Under the pieces are notes generated by a model, which ran no database searches, was not told the origin of the DNA, and saw only the letters and a list, made by a program, of their open reading frames with translations. Below, piece by piece: positions 1 through 7,819 of a stretch of 50,960 bases of DNA; positions within the stretch are counted from its first letter, which is position 1; every line of letters begins with the position of its first letter. A program made the translations under genes and the position numbers. Source of the DNA: Fimimonas sp963619835 (lineage in GTDB: Bacteria; Bacillota; Clostridia; Christensenellales; CAG-314); the NCBI GenBank assembly GCA_963619835.1, contig CAVEYD010000004.1, forward strand, positions 1 through 50,960, read 5' to 3'.

Positions 1-22
1 ATTTTGCCTCAATTAAACACAT
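1..22 (-). CDS. 5' end of a gene running off the left edge
   Basis: An ATG (complement of 20-22) opens a frame of seven codons (M-C-L-I-E-A-K) that continues past the window edge. A GGAGG sits 12 nt upstream (35-39) and a consensus promoter lies just before it (52-81). Too little is visible to name the product. The promoter and ribosome site make a real start plausible, but this could also be a leader. Confidence 0.35.
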
Positions 23-51
23 ATTGACCGCAAACCTCCGCGTTTACCCCT

Positions 52-81
52 ATTTTACCCCCCCCCATCGGTGTTTGTCAA
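52..81 (-). promoter_or_regulatory. Sigma-A-type promoter with a G9 tract in its spacer
   Basis: Read on the minus strand: TTGACA (76-81), an 18-nt spacer (58-75) ending in nine consecutive Gs (58-66), then TAAAAT (52-57). The G tract abuts the -10 box. The same design recurs at 37980-38009. Length change of the tract would change promoter spacing, so ON/OFF or graded phase variation is inferred. Confidence 0.75.
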
Positions 82-173
82 GAGTTTATCTAATAAATAA
101 TAAAATAATACAAATATTCATTTCTATATTATTCACTTTTATATTCATAATGTTTTAATTATCTACTTTATAT

Positions 174-206
174 AAAAAAAGATGCACCAATTTGATGCAT
201 CTTTTT
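174..206 (-). terminator. Intrinsic terminator of nifJ
   Basis: An 11-bp perfect stem (176-186 with 196-206, GATGCA core) and a 9-nt loop, followed on the minus strand by a run of T. It lies 30 bp after the nifJ stop codon. Confidence 0.85.
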
Positions 207-235
207 GTTTTTTTAATGAGTTTATTTCAAAACCA

Positions 236-3200
236 TTAGTCCTTGTTAGCCAAGTTCTTGTATTTTTCAACTCTTGCCTTAGCTTCGTTTTCACTGCGTT
301 CAAACAATGTTTCTGCAATTTCAGGCTTTGTCTTTGCAAGAGAAGCGTAACGAGTTTCGCCCTTAATGAATTCTTGATAGTCACCGGTAGGATCTTTGCT
401 GTCAAGCGTAAACGGATTCTTTCCTTGTGCTGCAAGATCGGGGTTGTAGCGGTAGAGTTGCCAGTAACCGCAATCAACTGCACGTTTAATTTCTTCTTGC
501 GATTTACCCATGTTGATACCGTGGTTGATACAAGGAGCATAAGCAATTACAAGAGAAGGTCCGTGGTAAGCTTCAGCTTCGGTAAGAGCTTTAACAAGTT
601 GTGCTTGATTTGCTCCCATACCAACTTGAGCAACGTAAACATAGCCGTAACTCATAGCCATCATGCCAAGATCCTTTTTCTTTGTGCGCTTGCCTGCAGC
701 TGCAAATTTTGCAACGGCACCTGTCGGAGACGATTTACTTGCTTGTCCGCCGGTGTTGGAGTAAACTTCGGTGTCAAGTACAAGAACGTTAACGTCCTCA
801 TCGCTTGCAAGAACGTGATCAAGTCCGCCGTAACCGATATCGTATGCCCAGCCGTCACCGCCGAAAATCCAAATGGACTTTTTAACAAGAACATCTTTTT
901 CTTTGATGATTTCGTCTACGATAGCTTTGCAGCAGTCGCATGTTCCGTGTTTTTCAATGTTAGCAAGAAGTTTAGCTGCAGCAGCCTTAGATTTGGGTGT
1001 GCTGTCAAATCCTTCAAGCCATTCTTGACAAGCTTCAACGCCTTCCGGATTTTTGCCTTTTTCTTGCCAAATAGCAAGCAATTTTTCAACGTTTTCTTTA
1101 AGTTTAGCTCTACGTTGAGTAAGTGCAATGTTGTAACCAAAACCGAATTCGGCATTGTCTTCAAACAAGCTGTTAGCCCAAGCAGGTCCGTGACCTTCTT
1201 TGTTAGTGGTGTAGGGGCATGTAGGAGCAGAACCGCCGTAAATTGACGAGCAACCTGTAGCGTTTGCAATCATCATTTCGTCACCGAACAATTGTGTTAC
1301 AAGTTTAACGTAAGGAGTTTCGCCACATCCTGCGCAAGCACCGGAAAACTCAAACAAAGGTTGTTTGAATTGGCTTCCCTTAACGGTTGCGGGGTTAAGT
1401 CCGCTTTCAACTTGAGCAACTGTTTGACTAAACTTGTAGTTAGGTTCTTCAATAGCGGTTTGAGCTTCTGCAGGAACCATTGTAAGAGCTTTTTCTTTTG
1501 CGATACAAATGTTAGCACAGCTTCCGCATCCTGTGCAGTCCAAAGGACTAACTTGCATACGGAATTTTGCACCTTTAACACCTATTGCTGCTTTTGTTTC
1601 AAATCCTGCGGGAACAGCAGTGTCTTCTGCAACGAGAACAGGACGAATAGCTGCGTGCGGACAAACAAATGCGCATTGGTTACATTGAATACATTTTGCT
1701 GCATCCCAAGCAGGAAGGTTAACTGCAATACCACGTTTTTCGTATTGAGTTGTTCCTGTAGGAACGATACCGCTGGGGTTAAATGCCGAAACAGGCAATG
1801 TGTTACCTTTTTGTTCAACGATAGGACGAACAAACGATTCAAAGTATTCGCTTTCTGTAGCTTCGGGAAGAGCAGCACCTGTTGTAGCGTTAGCCCAGCT
1901 TGCGGGAACGCTAACTTCGTGCAATCCTGCGATAGCTCCGTCAATAGCAGCCCAGTTTGCTTCTACAACTTTTTGACCTTTCTTGCCGTAGGACTTAACA
2001 ACTGCTTGCTTCATGTATTCTTCGGCTTGTTCGTAAGGAATGATGTTTGCAAGTTTAAAGAATGCAGCTTGCATAACCATGTTTGTAGATTTTGCACTGC
2101 CGGCTTTAATAGCAATGTGAAGACCGTCAATGGTGTAGAATTTAAGGTGTTTAGCGGCAATTTGACGTTTCATTGAAGCAGGAAGTTCCTTTTCCAATTC
2201 TTCGTCCGACCAGCTGCAGTTAAGAAGGAATGTTCCGCCGTCTTTAGCGTCAGCCAAAATATCGTAACGAGTTACATAACTTTGGTTGTGGCAAGCGATA
2301 AATTCTGCTTGATCGATAAGGTAGCTTGATTTAATCGGATTTTTACCAAAACGCAAGTGCGAAATTGTAAGACCGCCGGACTTTTTGCTGTCGTACTCAA
2401 AGTATCCTTGAGCGTAAAGATCGGTGTGGTCGCCGATGATTTTAATGCTGTTTTTGTTTGCACCTACTGTTCCGTCGCTTCCAAGTCCGTAGAACTTACA
2501 ACGAGTTGTTCCTGCAGGAGCAACGTCAATCATTTCGTCTACAGGTAAGCTTGTAGCAGTTACGTCATCGTTAATACCAATGGTGAAGTGATTTTTCTTT
2601 GCACCGTCAAGATTTTTGTAAATAGCCAAAATCATGCTCGGAGTAAATTCTTTACTACCAAGACCGTAACGTCCGCCAACAACAGCGTCCATGTGACGTC
2701 CTTGTTCTGCAAGAGCTGCAACAACATCCAAGTACAAAGGTTCACCAAGAGATCCGGGTTCCTTCGTTCTGTCAAGAACAGCAACTTTCTTAACAGTTTG
2801 CGGAATAGCATCCACAAAGTGTTTTGCCGAGAAAGGTCTGTAAAGGTGAACTTTCAACACGCCCACTTTTTCGCCTTTAGCGGTAAGGTAAGCAACGGTT
2901 TCTTCAACAGCTTCTGCGCCGCTTCCCATGATAACAATAACTTTATCTGCATCGGGTGCGCCGACATAGTCAAACAACTTGTAATGTCTGCCTGTAAGTT
3001 CGCCCACTTTCTCCATATATTTTTCAACAATGGCAGGTGTAGCAAGATAATATTTGTTTGCTGCTTCTCTGTTTTGGAAGTAGATATCTGCGTTTTGTGC
3101 AGTACCTTGAAGTTGAGGATGTTCCGGGTTAAGAGCACGTGCGCGGAATTCGTCAACATACTTCATATCCAAAAGTTTTGCCATGTCTTCGTAATCGATG

Positions 3201-3748
3201 ACATCAATTTTGCTTACTTCGTGGCTTGTACGGAAACCGTCAAAGAAGTGAAGGAACGGAACTCTTGCTTCCAAAGTGGAAAGGTGAGCAACAAGTGCCA
3301 AGTCCATTGCTTCTTGAACGCTGTTAGAAGCTAACATAGCAAAACCGGTTTGACGGCATGCCATAACGTCTTGGTGATCACCAAAGATGTTCAAAGCATG
3401 TGCAGCCAAAGCTCTTGCTGATACATGGAATACGCAAGGAAGCAATTCACCGCTGATTTTGTACATATTAGGAATCATAAGCAACAAGCCTTGACTTGCC
3501 GTAAATGTGCTTGTCAATGCACCTGCTACAAGACTTCCGTGTACAGCGCCTGCGGCACCTGCTTCGGATTGCATTTCTGCGATACGGATAGTTTGACCAA
3601 ACAAGTTTGTTCTGCCTTGAGCAGACCACTCGTCGGCAACTTCCGCCATGGGAGAAGACGGAGTAATCGGGTAAATAGCAGCAACGTCGCTAAACGCATA
3701 GGCAACGTGAGAGGCCGCGGTATTACCGTCAATAGTTTTCTTTGCCAT
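236..3748 (-). CDS. nifJ: Pyruvate:ferredoxin (flavodoxin) oxidoreductase
   Basis: Single-chain enzyme of 1170 aa, the usual length for this family. It oxidatively decarboxylates pyruvate to acetyl-CoA and CO2 in the cytoplasm, passing electrons to ferredoxin or flavodoxin through thiamine diphosphate. The N-terminus carries the pyrimidine-binding half (YPITPSSPMAE near residue 25). The middle holds two ferredoxin-type 4Fe-4S motifs (CIQCNQCAFVCPH and CTGCGSCANIC). The C-terminal third has the CAGCGETPY cysteines and the TPP-binding GDGWAYDIGYGG segment followed by NTGGQ. The start is set by a GGAGG 8-12 nt upstream and a consensus promoter. It is monocistronic, with its own promoter and terminator. 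Nothing looks broken. This enzyme is typical of strict anaerobes. Confidence 0.97.
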   Translation of the reverse strand: MAKKTIDGNTAASHVAYAFSDVAAIYPITPSSPMAEVADEWSAQGRTNLFGQTIRIAEMQSEAGAAGAVHGSLVAGALTSTFTASQGLLLMIPNMYKISGELLPCVFHVSARALAAHALNIFGDHQDVMACRQTGFAMLASNSVQEAMDLALVAHLSTLEARVPFLHFFDGFRTSHEVSKIDVIDYEDMAKLLDMKYVDEFRARALNPEHPQLQGTAQNADIYFQNREAANKYYLATPAIVEKYMEKVGELTGRHYKLFDYVGAPDADKVIVIMGSGAEAVEETVAYLTAKGEKVGVLKVHLYRPFSAKHFVDAIPQTVKKVAVLDRTKEPGSLGEPLYLDVVAALAEQGRHMDAVVGGRYGLGSKEFTPSMILAIYKNLDGAKKNHFTIGINDDVTATSLPVDEMIDVAPAGTTRCKFYGLGSDGTVGANKNSIKIIGDHTDLYAQGYFEYDSKKSGGLTISHLRFGKNPIKSSYLIDQAEFIACHNQSYVTRYDILADAKDGGTFLLNCSWSDEELEKELPASMKRQIAAKHLKFYTIDGLHIAIKAGSAKSTNMVMQAAFFKLANIIPYEQAEEYMKQAVVKSYGKKGQKVVEANWAAIDGAIAGLHEVSVPASWANATTGAALPEATESEYFESFVRPIVEQKGNTLPVSAFNPSGIVPTGTTQYEKRGIAVNLPAWDAAKCIQCNQCAFVCPHAAIRPVLVAEDTAVPAGFETKAAIGVKGAKFRMQVSPLDCTGCGSCANICIAKEKALTMVPAEAQTAIEEPNYKFSQTVAQVESGLNPATVKGSQFKQPLFEFSGACAGCGETPYVKLVTQLFGDEMMIANATGCSSIYGGSAPTCPYTTNKEGHGPAWANSLFEDNAEFGFGYNIALTQRRAKLKENVEKLLAIWQEKGKNPEGVEACQEWLEGFDSTPKSKAAAAKLLANIEKHGTCDCCKAIVDEIIKEKDVLVKKSIWIFGGDGWAYDIGYGGLDHVLASDEDVNVLVLDTEVYSNTGGQASKSSPTGAVAKFAAAGKRTKKKDLGMMAMSYGYVYVAQVGMGANQAQLVKALTEAEAYHGPSLVIAYAPCINHGINMGKSQEEIKRAVDCGYWQLYRYNPDLAAQGKNPFTLDSKDPTGDYQEFIKGETRYASLAKTKPEIAETLFERSENEAKARVEKYKNLANKD

Positions 3749-3824
3749 TATTGTTTTTCCTCCAAAAATAATTGTAAACTGTTTTTAAGTCGAAAAGCCT
3801 AAAGCTTTGCGACCATACACATCA

Positions 3825-3853
3825 ATTATAAAACTATCAAAGCAATAAGTCAA
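3825..3853 (-). promoter_or_regulatory. Promoter of nifJ
   Basis: On the minus strand: TTGACT (3848-3853), 17-nt spacer, TATAAT (3825-3830). It lies about 77 bp upstream of the nifJ start, a near-consensus vegetative promoter. Confidence 0.75.
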
Positions 3854-3910
3854 GAAAGAAAACTTAAAATCGACATTTATTTTTAATCGTTTTGCTTGTG
3901 TCGATAATTA

Positions 3911-3939
3911 TTGACTTTCTTTTCGAAAAGTATCATAAT
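3911..3939 (+). promoter_or_regulatory. Promoter of manA
   Basis: TTGACT (3911-3916), 17-nt spacer, CATAAT (3934-3939), 49 bp upstream of the manA start. It is divergent from the nifJ promoter. Confidence 0.6.
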
Positions 3940-3988
3940 AAGCTTGAAAGAATAAAAGACAAAAAATTTCAAAATAAAGGAATACAAC

Positions 3989-4894
3989 ATGGTTTACAGA
4001 TTAAAACCCGCGCTTAAAGACTACATTTGGGGCGGAACAAACTTAAAAACAGAATGGGGCAAGCAAACCGATTTGGACAAGGTTGCGGAAAGTTGGGAGT
4101 TATCTTTTCATCCGGACGGAACGGGCATTGTTGTCGGCGGCAAAGATGACGGAAAAAAGATATCGGAAGTTGTAACTAAAGCCGATTGGGGCGAAAATTG
4201 TCAAGATTTTCCGTTTTTTCCCGTACTAAACAAAATCATTGATGCAAAAAACAATTTGTCTGTTCAAGTCCATCCGGACGACGACTATGCTTTGAAAAAC
4301 GAAGGTCAATTCGGTAAAACGGAAATGTGGCACATTTTGTCGGCGGAAGACGGAGCTGTGCTTTATTTGGGACTTAATCGCACAATGAATGCCGATGAGT
4401 TTTCTCAAGCAATAAGTGACAATTCTATCATCAATTGTCTAAATGCCGTTCCTGTCCATGCAGGTGAAACCTACTTTATTCCAAGCGGAACACTTCATGC
4501 AATAGGTGCCGGCATAACACTTTTCGAAGTCCAACAAAACAGTTCGCTTACCTATCGTGTGTATGATTATGGTAGGCTTGGTGCCGACGGAAAACCTCGT
4601 GCGCTTCACGTGGAAAAGGCAAAAAAGGTTGCCAATTTATCAAAGTACATTGTTCCCAATCCCAAGAGAGATTGTTTGCTTGGAAGTTGCAAGTATTTTT
4701 CCGCCTATCGCTATTGTGGTGCAAATTGTTTTCAAAACGATAGTAGTTTTGTGTCAATAACAGTGGTGCAAGGCTCAATTGACGTAAACGGACAGCTTTA
4801 CAAAAAGGGAGAAACACTTTTTGCCACTGCCGGACAAAATTTGTCAATTTGTGGCGATGGAGAATATATTCTTACTCAAGTGGAAAAACAGTAA
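3989..4894 (+). CDS. manA: Mannose-6-phosphate isomerase, class I
   Basis: A 301-aa cupin-type isomerase that interconverts mannose-6-phosphate and fructose-6-phosphate. Zinc-site motifs are visible: QVHPDDDYA near residue 96, EMWHIL shortly after, and GTLHAIGAG near 172. The length matches the short Bacillus-type class I enzymes (about 315 aa). The opening (LKPALKDYIWGG) is the normal start of the family, and an AAGGA lies just upstream of the ATG. It may feed mannose into glycolysis, which fits the mannosidase-family gene at the far right of the window, but the two are not linked. Confidence 0.93.
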   Translation: MVYRLKPALKDYIWGGTNLKTEWGKQTDLDKVAESWELSFHPDGTGIVVGGKDDGKKISEVVTKADWGENCQDFPFFPVLNKIIDAKNNLSVQVHPDDDYALKNEGQFGKTEMWHILSAEDGAVLYLGLNRTMNADEFSQAISDNSIINCLNAVPVHAGETYFIPSGTLHAIGAGITLFEVQQNSSLTYRVYDYGRLGADGKPRALHVEKAKKVANLSKYIVPNPKRDCLLGSCKYFSAYRYCGANCFQNDSSFVSITVVQGSIDVNGQLYKKGETLFATAGQNLSICGDGEYILTQVEKQ

Positions 4895-4981
4895 GCAAAA
4901 AATACAAGCAAAAGGTAATAAAACAAAAAGAGACAAAAAGTAAAAAAATATTCAACAATCAAATTAAAGGAGAAAGCAATT

Positions 4982-5539
4982 ATGCGTAAATCATTTGGCT
5001 CAAAAACATGGCTTTATCCAATGCCTGTGCTAATTGTTGGCACTTACGACAAGGACGGCAATCCCAACGCAATGAATGCCGCATGGGGCGGAATTTACGA
5101 CACAAACAAAGTTATGCTGTGTTTGTCCGACGATCACAAAACAACAAAAAATTTAATTGAAAGCGGTGCTTTTACCATAAACATTGCCAACACGGCAAAT
5201 CTTGTAGCATGTGACTATGTCGGCATTGCTTCCGGCAATAATGTTCAAGATAAGTTCGTTAAGGCAGGTTTTACGGCAACGCACGGCAAGTACGTAAATG
5301 CGCCAATCATCGATCAATTGCCAATGTGCCTTGAATGTAAGTTGGAAAAAATCAACGAGGACGGCATTGTTGTCGGTAACATTGTAGACATTTCTGCCGA
5401 CGAAAGTGTTTTAGGCGAAGATGGACTAATTGATGTAGCCAAGCTTCATGCAATCACTTACGACAGTGTCCATCACTACTATGTGGAACTCGGTCAAAAA
5501 GTCGGAAACGCATTTAGCGACGGCAAAAAACTTAAATAG
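4982..5539 (+). CDS. Flavin reductase / flavoredoxin family protein
   Basis: A 185-aa protein of the FMN-binding split-barrel (flavin reductase-like) family. Recognisable features are the opening with PMPVLIVGTYDKDGNPNAMN, then AAWGG and the HKTTKNLIE segment typical of anaerobe flavoredoxins. The family binds FMN and carries out flavin reduction or electron transfer; the partner cannot be read from sequence. An AAAGGAGA precedes the ATG. It follows manA by 87 bp on the same strand with no terminator between, so co-transcription is possible, and it ends at the terminator at 5742-5781. Confidence 0.88.
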   Translation: MRKSFGSKTWLYPMPVLIVGTYDKDGNPNAMNAAWGGIYDTNKVMLCLSDDHKTTKNLIESGAFTINIANTANLVACDYVGIASGNNVQDKFVKAGFTATHGKYVNAPIIDQLPMCLECKLEKINEDGIVVGNIVDISADESVLGEDGLIDVAKLHAITYDSVHHYYVELGQKVGNAFSDGKKLK

Positions 5540-5741
5540 ATTAAAATTTGAATCAATTTTGTCGGCACAAACATAATGATATGCATTACCAAAATCACTA
5601 AATCAAGCGTACGTATTCGTTTTTTTGCGCCTTTGGTGTGAAAGTCTAAAGCGATATTTGTTTTGCAAATTATTTTAACAATATGTTGTTGCCGGTGTCT
5701 AACGTACACAAAATTTTTATTTTTCAACTAAATTATTTCAA
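5540..5741. other. Intergenic stretch without a recognisable gene
   Basis: Between the flavin reductase gene and its terminator. I see no plausible coding frame with a ribosome site, no RNA gene and no repeat. Confidence 0.6.
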
Positions 5742-5781
5742 AAAAAAGAGTCTCAAAGCATTTAACCTTTGGGGCTTTTTT
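5742..5781 (+). terminator. Intrinsic terminator after the flavin reductase gene
   Basis: A 10-bp stem with G-T pairs (5749-5758 with 5767-5776), an 8-nt loop, then T6. Confidence 0.75.
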
Positions 5782-5808
5782 AATTTCCGTAGTAGATGAA
5801 AACTGTGT

Positions 5809-5849
5809 AAAAAAACGACGTCTCGATTTTATTCGAAACGCCGCTTTTT
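5809..5849 (-). terminator. Intrinsic terminator of the TasA-like gene
   Basis: On the minus strand a 10-bp stem (5834-5843 with 5816-5825) becomes fully paired when two G-T pairs are allowed, and it is followed by T7. The same stem has two A-C mismatches on the plus strand, so it works for the minus-strand gene. Confidence 0.75.
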
Positions 5850-5952
5850 GTATTCATTGATTACTCTTTCACTTGAATGAGAAGAGAATATGATTTTTTT
5901 CAAAAATCACGTATCAACAATAGTGTTGAAAAAATCCTATATCGAAAATTCT

Positions 5953-7293
5953 TCAGTTTGGAAGTTTTATAACGTAATTGGTGCTATCTGTTATTGTCAT
6001 TTCAGCATCAGCATGGCCATCCCAAGTGTTGCCGGAAATGTTTATTGTGTAGTTTTTGCTATTGGCTTTCAGTACTTCGTTGTCGCCGTCCTTGGCATTA
6101 GTGACAATGTTGTTTTTAATAGTCAGTATTACACTGGCATTTGCTGCTGCTTTAGTGAAACGTAGAGCGCGGTCGTGTGTACCATTGATATTGTTGCCTT
6201 CAATTGTTACGTTGCCTTGCATCTCGCCGAGTTGAATAGCATTGAATCCTGCATTTTCAAATGTGCAGTTCTCGATTATTACGCCGTTATTATTTGAAAT
6301 GTAAACAGCGGATCTTTTATTGGCGTCATCATAAGCGGTATTTTTAAATTTACAATTGACAATAGTTAGATTTGTTGTCAGACCAGTGGTCTGTGCACTT
6401 CCAAATCTTCCGCCAGTAAATGAGCAATTTTTAACTGTAACATCTTTATTAATACAATCAAGTGTCAATCCGTAGTCAGCGCCAATAAAATTGATGTTTT
6501 CGAAAGTCCAACCTTCAACAGCTGCACATTCCACACCAAACCACAAACCAATAGATGTGCCTTCTTCACCAACCAATTTGATATTTTTGACATTACCATT
6601 CGTGAAACAGTGGAGCATCTTAAGCATGCCAAAATTACCGGCAGTCATATTAATAGTCTCACCATCTGTTGCGCTATTCAATGCTGCAAGAAATTCCGCT
6701 TGATTGGTTACTTTTGAATATTTTGCATTTTCATCATACGTATTGCCGTTGCTGTCGTATTCAACAGTGTCTTGAGTAGCCAAAACTGTGATAGCAACTC
6801 CGTCGATTGAAAGACCTTGATATTCGTTGCCGGCATCTTCCTTCATGTGTCCCTTAATGGTCAAAGCTTCAGATTTCTCGCCTGCTGCAAGGTGTCCTTC
6901 TGTTGCAATGTCAAGTCCGCCAACTGTCCATTCAATAACTTCGTTGAGTCCTTCGTCGCCTTCAATTCCGGAAATAACAATTTTGTACTTAAGCGAAAGA
7001 TTGCCGCTGTTTTTGATGTACACAGCAGGAAGTTCGTAAGTGCAACCGGGTTCCCAAAGAACTTCTTCGTCTTCGTGGCCTGCGGCTTTCTTAAACTTCA
7101 ACGTCTTGCCTTCAAGATCGTTTCCGTCAGCATCCACAAGCTGTACGTTAAGTGTGCCGGCTTGAATTTTGTTAACAGATACTTTTGTAGTGTCCGTAAA
7201 CAAAGCAAATGTTCCACCGCAAATCATGCTTACACAAAGTACAATGGCAAGCACCGACGAAAAAATGATGTTTCTCTTTGTCGATTTGTTCAT
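5953..7293 (-). CDS. TasA/camelysin-type surface protein with a beta-helix C-terminal domain
   Basis: 446 aa from the ATG at 7293, chosen because an AAAGGAG lies 7 nt upstream; an upstream in-frame ATG (7335) has no ribosome site. The N-terminus is a SipW-type signal (KRNIIFSSVLAIVLC, then GGTFALFTDT), typical of TasA/camelysin fibre proteins, which are cut by signal peptidase SipW and exported. Residues to about 185 form the beta-sandwich. From about residue 195 the chain changes to a right-handed parallel beta-helix (repeating NITIENCxF-like rungs such as VTVKNCSFTGG and VIIENCTFENAG). It is probably a secreted or surface fibre-like adhesin; no catalytic site was recognised. No sipW-like peptidase gene is in the window. 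Transcription passes a long structured leader containing a G10 tract. Confidence 0.8.
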   Translation of the reverse strand: MNKSTKRNIIFSSVLAIVLCVSMICGGTFALFTDTTKVSVNKIQAGTLNVQLVDADGNDLEGKTLKFKKAAGHEDEEVLWEPGCTYELPAVYIKNSGNLSLKYKIVISGIEGDEGLNEVIEWTVGGLDIATEGHLAAGEKSEALTIKGHMKEDAGNEYQGLSIDGVAITVLATQDTVEYDSNGNTYDENAKYSKVTNQAEFLAALNSATDGETINMTAGNFGMLKMLHCFTNGNVKNIKLVGEEGTSIGLWFGVECAAVEGWTFENINFIGADYGLTLDCINKDVTVKNCSFTGGRFGSAQTTGLTTNLTIVNCKFKNTAYDDANKRSAVYISNNNGVIIENCTFENAGFNAIQLGEMQGNVTIEGNNINGTHDRALRFTKAAANASVILTIKNNIVTNAKDGDNEVLKANSKNYTINISGNTWDGHADAEMTITDSTNYVIKLPN

Positions 7294-7341
7294 ATTTTTC
7301 TCCTTTAAAAAATATTTTTCGTTTTTTGCAATCATGACTTA

Positions 7342-7447
7342 ACAAGATTGCAAAATTGTTTGGACAAACTGTATGTCTAAGCATATTTTGAAATTTTTGT
7401 CCAAACTTTCGAGTTACATCCAAATGCAAACACTGCAACAATCTTGT
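7342..7447 (-). promoter_or_regulatory. Nested stem structure in the leader of the TasA-like gene
   Basis: Two perfect inverted repeats are nested: a 9-bp outer stem (7342-7350 with 7439-7447) and an 11-bp inner stem (7358-7368 with 7396-7406, GTTTGGACAAA type). They lie between the attenuator-like hairpin and the start codon. The role is unknown; a folded leader RNA or a protein-binding site are both possible. Confidence 0.5.
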
Positions 7448-7471
7448 CTTAATTTGCTTAAAAACTTTGAT

Positions 7472-7509
7472 AAAAAAACAGATCAAGGCGTTGTCTACCC
7501 TGATCTGTT
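7472..7509 (-). terminator. Terminator-like hairpin inside the leader (candidate attenuator)
   Basis: On the minus strand a 12-bp stem (7498-7509 with 7477-7488, one G-T pair), a 9-nt loop and T7. It is upstream of the TasA-like start codon and downstream of its likely promoter (7609-7637). No minus-strand gene ends here, so it fits an attenuator better than an ordinary terminator. Confidence 0.6.
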
Positions 7510-7526
7510 AGATGGTAATGTCTCTA

Positions 7527-7536
7527 CCCCCCCCCC
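7527..7536 (-). repeat. G10 homopolymer tract in the leader of the TasA-like gene
   Basis: Ten consecutive Cs on the plus strand, so G10 in the transcript direction, 17 nt before the attenuator-like hairpin. A very weak promoter (TCGAAA, 17 nt, TAGAGA) could be drawn around it, but the better promoter is further upstream. A tract this long is likely prone to slippage. Confidence 0.85.
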
Positions 7537-7608
7537 AGAAAAATTTCGAGAGAAGGCAAGGTTTTAAGTTTTAAGTCAAAATTATGTAAATTTGCACTTA
7601 TTGGTAGC

Positions 7609-7637
7609 ATTGTAACACATTTGTTTTTGTTTTTCAA
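7609..7637 (-). promoter_or_regulatory. Likely promoter of the TasA-like gene
   Basis: On the minus strand: TTGAAA (7632-7637), 17-nt spacer, TACAAT (7609-7614). It would give a leader of about 310 nt that includes the G10 tract, the terminator-like hairpin and the nested stems. Confidence 0.55.
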
Positions 7638-7783
7638 TACTTTTTTATTTTTTAGTAAAATTTTTTTCACGATGTTTTTCTATTTGCGATTTTTTTGTTT
7701 GCATCTAATAAAAAATGTTTGTTTTGTGCCTGTGTTTTGGCAAATTGTAGCAAAAAAACAATGTAAAATGCACGTTTGACATA

Positions 7784-7813
7784 TTGAAATGTGTTTATAA
7801 AGTGTTGTATAAT
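7784..7813 (+). promoter_or_regulatory. Promoter of the first beta-helix glycosidase
   Basis: TTGAAA (7784-7789), 18-nt spacer, TATAAT (7808-7813). The expected transcription start is within a few bases of the ATG at 7820, and no ribosome site precedes that ATG, which suggests a leaderless message. Confidence 0.55.
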
Positions 7814-7819
7814 TATATT

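Noticed and set aside
182..3334. Long open frames on the plus strand opposite nifJ (up to 354 aa)
   Set aside because: They are Cys/Phe/Ser-rich shadows produced by the codon bias of nifJ, with no ribosome sites and no recognisable domains.
7294..7335. Longer N-terminus for the TasA-like protein
   Set aside because: The 14 extra residues precede the signal peptide and have no ribosome site, while the inner ATG has AAAGGAG.
7477..7509. Invertible promoter flanked by inverted repeats
   Set aside because: The repeats are only 9 nt apart and followed by T7, so they make a terminator-type hairpin; no recombinase gene is near.
7527..7536. G-quadruplex from the G10 tract
   Set aside because: One uninterrupted G run cannot fold into an intramolecular quadruplex without three further runs, which are not present nearby.
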